A stretch of 64,000 nucleotides of DNA, from assembly GCA_028753945.1 (NCBI GenBank), contig JAPNXP010000013.1, positions 4,527,501-4,591,500 of the forward strand, in the 5' to 3' direction. Below, in pieces: positions 58,580 through 64,000 of this stretch. This stretch comes from Hexactinellida sp. DTS-2022 (lineage: Eukaryota > Porifera > Hexactinellida). Position 1 is the first letter of the stretch. Every line of letters begins with the position of its first letter. A program made the translations under genes and the position numbers. The notes beneath the pieces are model-generated. The model worked only from the letters and a program-made list of their open reading frames with translations. It did no database searches and was not told the DNA's origin.

Positions 58580-59805
58580 ATGGCTAGTGCTTATCTTGTG
58601 GGAGAAGAGAGCTTCCTCTCTCACGTGGAGAGAGTCCGTAGCGAGATACGCACTAAGTTCATAAGAGCTCACGAGCTGCTACAGGCTAGAGAAGCCGATC
58701 TGTTAGCAGAGTTACAGAGATTGGTAGACGAGTACACAGGAGATGAATTAGTTCTGCAAATGAAGGAGTTAACTGTTTCTAAAGAAGCTCTTAAGAGCGC
58801 ACTCACGAAGAATACCAAAAAAAAAAAAAAATTATCAATCAGAATTTATTTTCAATTGATGCACTCATTAAAGAATTAGGAACTAAACTCCAAACAACAA
58901 AAGATAGTTACAAGTTTGTATTATTGGAATAGGATGTGGAGCTAGAGAATAAACTGATTGTAGCAGGTGAGATACGACTTGCCAAGCAGATAGGATATCC
59001 TGTTGCGGTATTTGGGAAACATAGCGATATTAAGTCTTCTTCACCTGGTGTGTTCTGTCGTCCAACTGGTATAGCTATTAATCCTGTGAATAATTATATT
59101 TATATTTGTGATGGAGGTAATAATCGTCTACAAGTATATAACCAATTGTGTTAATTTATATTCCAATTCAGTGAAAAGATGAACACACCAGCTGGCATCT
59201 GTATCAAACAGAACAAAGTATACGTCACACAGTATGACTCTCATTCTCTCAATGTATATTCTGCAGAAGGGAAATACCTTAACTCAGTTGGAGCGAAAGG
59301 AAAAAATGAATTAGAATTTGACAGACCAAGCGGGCTTGATATTTCCACTGACAGAGATAGAATATATATACCTGAATTTGAAAATGATAGAATTCAATGT
59401 TTGAATTTAAATCTCAAATTCAACGATTTTATTAATGATATTTATGGAGCTATAGATGTCAAGCTAACTTCTAATGAGATAGTAGTATTGTCTCTTTGTA
59501 ATCCCTGTGTGTCTCTATACACATATTCTCATCAATTAATTCGCGAGATGATTCCTTGCAGTGAAGATAATCCAGTTTTAACACCTTCTTCTTTCATTCT
59601 AGATAAATCCTCAAATATTTTCATTACTGACATTGGTAGGAATTGTGTTTATATGTTCTCTTTTGGAGGAGAGTGGATGAACGGATTCGGTGGACAAGGA
59701 GAGAAGAGAGGAGAATTCATAGAGCCAATGGGTATAGCTTTTGACTTTCAAAAAAAGCTACTACTAGTTATATCTCACAACTCGAACCATTGTTACAGAT
59801 ATTCT
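58580..59805 (+). pseudogene. Broken coiled-coil/NHL-repeat protein gene
   Basis: Begins with an open ATG frame: a coiled coil (FLSHVERVRSEIRTKFIRA ... LLAELQRLVDEY). The frame is lost at a run of about 15 A near 58820. The rest continues in another frame, with a TAG at 58930 just before DVELENKLIVAGEIRL, then NHL-type repeats (GVFCRPTGIAINPVNNYIYI, then a TAA near 59152, then MNTPAGICIKQNKVYVTQYD ... RPSGLDISTDRDRIYIPEFE ... EPMGIAFDF). Three lesions make a pseudogene the simplest reading; a sequencing error could explain only the A-run. Homology ends near 59805. Intact relatives are TRIM-NHL-like proteins without a visible RING or B-box. Confidence 0.75.
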
Positions 59806-60310
59806 AATTCTGAATCATTCAATTTTCTATACCTATTTCTGTTTCCTTCTTTTGTTTCTCACTTAGAATTCTACCTCTTCTTTTTTCTTATTTCTTATTT
59901 CTTATTTCTTCCCTTTATTGGCGTTATGCAATTATCTAACCAATATTTCGAAAACACATTGTTTTATGTGTTTACTACTCGCCTCTATTATATGACAAAA
60001 ATCATTTTATTAATATATTATTCATTCTACCTAAGGCCACTGTTAATAGTTGGATACTTGTTTCAGCCCACCGTCCGACTATAATGATTGTTATATCCGT
60101 TATTTCCATTATTACACTTACATTTCTAACTAATGGTGTACCTGTTACCGAACAATTTAAGTTATCACTAGTACTAATCCAACTAATTAACCAAAATATG
60201 GCAAGCCAAACTGTAATTCCGTTCCGTAAATCCTGTGAACACAATTAACCGGTGGCCCTATTAAGCGGAATTTTATTTAGACATTATTTAGATACTAGAA
60301 CTATACTAGA
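59806..60310. other. Spacer between the NHL pseudogene and the P450 gene
   Basis: About 500 bp, T-rich then AT-rich. A fragment of the TTAAGCGGA-type element lies at about 60220-60275. The long frame across it is a hydrophobic artefact of T-rich DNA. Confidence 0.5.
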
Positions 60311-61804
60311 ATGAACTTGGCTAGCAGTAACTTGCAAGCTATAATCTACACAGCACTCGCACTATTCGTGTTGTACTACCTACGAAAGTTCTTGATATTT
60401 CTGTACTATTACATAAAGATGAGATGGTACTTCCCTGGCCCCAAATCTGTCTCTATATTGGGTCATAACATAACTGATCTCGGAGAATCTGATCTTCAGA
60501 AGTTCGAATCGTATGTGCAGCAGTACCCCAGGATGCATAGAATAGTGTATGCACACATGGTTAGGGTGGTAGTCGCGTGTCCAGAGCTAATTGCTCAGAT
60601 ATACAACCAGGTTCCTGATAAAGACCCATTCTTTCTCGATTTTATAAAACCATATCTTGGCAATGGGCTCTTATTAAGCTCGGGAGAAATTTGGAAACGA
60701 AATAGGCGTTTGTTGACACCTCTTTTCCATTCGAAATGTCTTGTGTGTTTCTGTTCAGTCTTTAACAGAGCAGCTGATCATTTAATTAAAGTTATGAACC
60801 AGCATGTTGGTGGAGAAGTGTTTGAATTTAATCAGCTTGCTCGTCTAGCCACTTACGAATCTACAATGAATGCCATCTGCTCCAAAGACTGTGATCTTCA
60901 AAATAACTTAAAAGGGCATCACAAGGAAAAGAAGTTTCTCGAAGCTTTGGACCTGTTTATTGAACAATTATTGGCTCGCTTGAACAATCTCTTATATCTC
61001 TCTGACACGATTTATTACAGAACCCATTCAGGCAAAGAGTTCTTAAAAACCTGTAAGGAAATGAGGGCTATAATGTTGGAATACATTATTGAGAGAAGGG
61101 ACGAGCAAATGGCAGGCTCACATGAATACAACGATCTCCTGGATCTCATAATGAAGTCCAGAGACGAGGAGGGCAATGGACTAACTGACGCTGAAATGAT
61201 AGATGAACTGAGCACGTTCTTTATCGCTGGTTTCGAAACAACAACTAGTGGCATTTCATTTCTAATATACTGTCTCTGTCGATACCCAGAATGGCAAGCC
61301 AAGTGCAGAGAAGAGATTTCAGAAGTGTTAGGAGATAGCGAGTCAATCGAGTGGGAGGGTGTCTCTAAGTTTGTTATAATTAATAACTGTCTTAAAGAGT
61401 CACTTAGGTTGTATACCCCTGTGACTATTGTTCAAAGGATTGTTGACAAGCCTTTGAAACTGGATGGCTACACCCTCCCTAAGGGATGTTTGATAGATAT
61501 AGGAATGCAGAGTGTTCATGTTAATCCGGAAGTATGGGAGGATCCATTCAAATTTGACCCGAATAGGTTTAGTAAGGAGAACTTGGCTAACAAACATCCG
61601 TACTCCTTTATTCCATTCTCTGCTGGGCCCCGTAACTGTATTGGCCAACACTTCGCTTTAGCCCAAATGAAGATATTGACTATAAAGCTATTGAGGAAAT
61701 TTGAATTCGCTCTTTCCCCTGGCTACGAAATGATCAGAGAAACGAAAACTGTTCTGATACAAAAAGGAGGCTTGAAACTGACTGTAAAACCAGTGGGAAT
61801 TTAG
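60311..61804 (+). CDS. Cytochrome P450, CYP4-clan
   Basis: A 497-residue single-exon P450. An N-terminal membrane anchor (about 10-40) precedes WYFPGPKSVSILGH. Features in order: GEIWKRNRRLLTPLFH (helix C), the I-helix AGFETTTS near 307, the ExxR pair Glu363/Arg366 (KESLRLYTPV), the PERF-like DPNRFSKENL, and the heme loop FSAGPRNCIGQ with the heme-ligand Cys443. The heme loop and helix C point to the CYP4 clan, whose members often hydroxylate fatty acids at the omega end in the ER. The I-helix has FETT where CYP4 usually has HDTT/HETT, so it may be an early-branching member. Substrate unknown. Confidence 0.92.
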   Translation: MNLASSNLQAIIYTALALFVLYYLRKFLIFLYYYIKMRWYFPGPKSVSILGHNITDLGESDLQKFESYVQQYPRMHRIVYAHMVRVVVACPELIAQIYNQVPDKDPFFLDFIKPYLGNGLLLSSGEIWKRNRRLLTPLFHSKCLVCFCSVFNRAADHLIKVMNQHVGGEVFEFNQLARLATYESTMNAICSKDCDLQNNLKGHHKEKKFLEALDLFIEQLLARLNNLLYLSDTIYYRTHSGKEFLKTCKEMRAIMLEYIIERRDEQMAGSHEYNDLLDLIMKSRDEEGNGLTDAEMIDELSTFFIAGFETTTSGISFLIYCLCRYPEWQAKCREEISEVLGDSESIEWEGVSKFVIINNCLKESLRLYTPVTIVQRIVDKPLKLDGYTLPKGCLIDIGMQSVHVNPEVWEDPFKFDPNRFSKENLANKHPYSFIPFSAGPRNCIGQHFALAQMKILTIKLLRKFEFALSPGYEMIRETKTVLIQKGGLKLTVKPVGI

Positions 61805-63017
61805 GTTAGTTAATAAGTTATTATCGGATTTATTATTTTGTTATTGTGCTCCTTTCTTTCTATTTTGCTAACTATTTGTAACTATTCTTGAATAAGTTTA
61901 TTTTGTTATTATTTGGAGAATCTTGAAGTTGGACAATGGATCAGATTGCAATCCAATTTGAATCAACTAGTAATTCAAGTTGTATACTACATAGTAGTAG
62001 GGTTGCAAACAATTAAACGTATTGTTTAATTAATGCGGTTATTAATCTGATTTATTGTACAGCTTATATATAGTATATCAGTTATTAGTTGTTACATAAA
62101 TAACTACATTTCTATAATGCATGTATTAGTTATAACAACTAATGAACCACTAGGAATGTTGCAAAGAAAGCTTTCCTACTTATTTTAGTTGTTCTATTGA
62201 GAAGACATGAAGTGGGTTTATTCTGCTCTAGGGGTCTGTGTCGTATATAATTTCCAGACAACATGAGACACCACATAAGTACATTCGGTATCGAATTGGA
62301 GTAGTTAGAGTGGGGAAAATAAGTTTGCTACGTACTTAGAATTTATTCAAAGGACATTTCTTAAAATATCCCGAATACTTATAGGATGTCTGTAGTAGGA
62401 ATTGTCAGTTTATAACGTCCAGAGCTCAAATAAGTGTCGTGTATAATCTAGTGTATAATCTAGTCGCTAGATTGACAACTTTTCACATGCACTAGATTGC
62501 ATGTGAAAAGTTGTTAAAGCACTCTAGGGAACATAGGTCAGAAGGATGGGAAATATGAACACAACCGAATCTACTTAACAGGAATTTGCATTGCAAAATA
62601 ATTTTGGAAGGATGGGTTAATTATTGTAGATACTTGTTGATCAATACAGAGTATGTTTGAATTGACTTTTAGTGAGTGTGTAAGATGGAGAAAACTTATT
62701 TTGTACTAACTGTGAGAAGCTCCACAAATTATAATTTGAATAATTTTGTACAAAACTTGTGAACAGATTCATGAAAATCCGAATGAACGTAGACTATAGG
62801 CGGGTATATAATGTAAACGAATTTGTTGATTTGTCAACTTTAACTTGCAGAAACTGTCAACTTGAAAATGTTAGAATTATTGCTGTTGTAGTGTAAGAAA
62901 GAGCCCGCGATTTGGTTGATTAACCGAAGGGCACGTATTGTTTATCTGGTACACGTCTGATTTGTATACAAATGTAGTATTGTGTGTATAAAGCTTGGAT
63001 ATATTCCTACTTAGCAG
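61805..63017. other. 1.2-kb intergenic region after the P450 gene
   Basis: AT-rich, no coding frame. Contains the perfect hairpin at 62475-62514. CTTAGCAG directly before the next ATG is acceptor-like. Confidence 0.5.
62475..62514. repeat. Perfect 17-bp hairpin with six-base loop
   Basis: ACAACTTTTCACATGCA, loop CTAGAT, then the exact reverse complement. Shorter than a typical microRNA precursor unless imperfect pairing extends it. It could also be the end of a decayed element. Confidence 0.7.
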
Positions 63018-63262
63018 ATGTCTCAGAACTCAATCTCCTTGTATTGGTTTATGCTAGCACTAATCTGTATGGCATTTGTGCATTGCGAAGCGACTATGCC
63101 TCTGAGGATCCTGCTTCTCGGCGGGAACGGAATGATGGGAGGAGAGACCGCCAAGATGCTCGCGGGGGCGGGGCACCAGGTCCACATCCTAAACAGGGGA
63201 AACTGGTACCACGACAGCGAGACGAGAATTAAGCCAATCGTCAGACACATACAGTGTGACCG
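63018..63262 (+). CDS. First exon of a secreted or membrane NAD(P)-binding Rossmann protein (cut by window end)
   Basis: Opens with a hydrophobic leader (LYWFMLALICMAFVHC), a likely signal peptide or anchor, followed by a Rossmann start: LRILLLGGNGMMGGETAKML, with the GxxGxxG-type loop, and VHILNRGNWY, the second strand. This is the pattern of extended short-chain dehydrogenases and NAD-dependent epimerases. The exon ends at a consensus donor (ACCG/GTAAGTTT) with two bases of the next codon. No further exon is visible in the last 740 bases, so the gene continues beyond the window. An acceptor-like CAG directly precedes the ATG. Confidence 0.75.
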
Positions 63263-64000
63263 GTAAGTTTATAATTGTAACTAACAAACTACTACTAATA
63301 AACAACAACAAACAAATAAATAAACAAACGAACAACAACAAACAACAAACAAACAAACAAAGACGAGGACACAACATTTGTGTTTTAAAACACAACTCTA
63401 AGTTTTAAAACTAACTTATTGTATATTAATATAACAGAAAAGGGGGACACTTTTTGAATTTTCAACATTCGAATTTGAGAAAGTTGAAATAGCCATAAAT
63501 TTGCTTTACAACTAACTAGTAAAAATCCATAATATTAGAAGTTGCGAATTCATATATCCTCGGTTATAGCTTAATCAAGATTTTATACTATACTGATTCA
63601 TACTAGCCAACTAATTTTTGTTTCACTATCTAGAATTATTTTTTCGAATAGTAACATCAATTATAAAATGTTCCTTACTCTATTTAAATTAATATCGCCA
63701 ACTTTGTTTTTTAATTTTCGAAATAAAATTTTATAAATTCAATTTTGAATATCTTTTGTTAAAAAATAGACATATTCTTTTTCTAAAAAAATTATTTCTC
63801 AATAAAACTTCATTACATTTGAAATTTTGAGAGGGTACTATTTTTCTACTTGATCTTAGCCGCCTTTTTTACAATGTATGTCCGTTGCAAAAAATTATTT
63901 TTTTTCGTGTATAAAAATTAGTAAAAAGTGTCTTTTTTTCCAAAATCGTTTTTTAAAAGTTTTTCTGAATAATTCAAATTAATAAAAACAACATCATTTG
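63263..64000 (+). other. Start of a long intron of the truncated epimerase-like gene
   Basis: At least 738 bp, longer than any other intron here. AT-rich, with an AAAC/AAC microsatellite at 63293-63360. I see no exon before the window end. Confidence 0.55.

Noticed and set aside
59806..60084. C-terminal membrane domain on the NHL gene
   Set aside because: The run of Phe/Leu/Tyr follows T-rich non-coding sequence after the NHL homology stops.
63843..63870. TTGATCTTAGCC resembling the complement of the U2 snRNA 5' end
   Set aside because: Only about 12 bases match; the neighbouring conserved U2 bases are absent.

Overview
The window is nuclear DNA of a eukaryote in the animal lineage (Holozoa). 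The spliceosomal introns, SLC6 transporter, CtIP-like protein, spastin, PAQR3-like receptor, CNC-type bZIP factor and CYP4-clan P450 all fit this. I cannot fix the phylum. The genome is compact and intron-poor: about 28 protein-coding loci in 64 kb, most in one uninterrupted exon, with AT-rich spacers full of very short inverted-repeat elements (MITE-like, several with CAGT ends and TA target sites as in pogo/Tigger DNA transposons). Clear introns occur in HMG-CoA synthase (4), the bZIP gene (2), TMEM214 (1), spastin (1), the TMEM70 leader and the truncated gene at the right edge.

Left block (0-25.8 kb): single-copy cell-biology genes. In order they are TMEM70, CDC25, CHMP1, LAMTOR5 (minus strand), TBCA, a seven-helix receptor, WDR55, ELMOD2, a PTPN1-like tyrosine phosphatase, TRAPPC3, a GT10 fucosyltransferase, PSMD8, TMEM214, spastin, C1D and a very short CtIP-like protein. 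They are unrelated housekeeping functions, not a pathway cluster.

Central block (26.3-45.1 kb): the most unusual part. Seven intronless plus-strand genes lie in tandem. Five encode three copies of a cysteine-rich module (TDxGxIPR ... GCYWC ... EWC ... PGC ... CC...H ... GPxWY) followed by a NADAR domain, the fold of YbiA-like N-glycosidases and of enzymes that reverse guanine ADP-ribosylation. The first has a degraded, probably inactive NADAR domain. The last two carry one module plus a coiled coil like that of a coiled-coil/NHL pseudogene elsewhere in the window. Near-identical blocks, moved linkers and shared 5' flanks show recent duplication, gene conversion and module exchange. A cluster of four perfect p53-family half-sites lies upstream of the seventh gene. 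I do not recognise this three-module-plus-NADAR architecture as a described system.

Right block (45.8-64 kb): PAQR3-like receptor, HMG-CoA synthase with elements in two introns, TAF6/TAF6L-like protein (minus), SLC6 transporter, CNC-type bZIP factor (minus), the coiled-coil/NHL pseudogene, a CYP4-clan P450, and the first exon of a secreted or membrane NAD(P)-binding protein cut by the window end.

Starts were moved from upstream non-ATG codons to the first suitable ATG for TMEM70, the receptor, WDR55, ELMOD2, the phosphatase, the fifth array gene and the small ORF at 21 kb. All family names come from reading motifs and remembered family features; no search was run.
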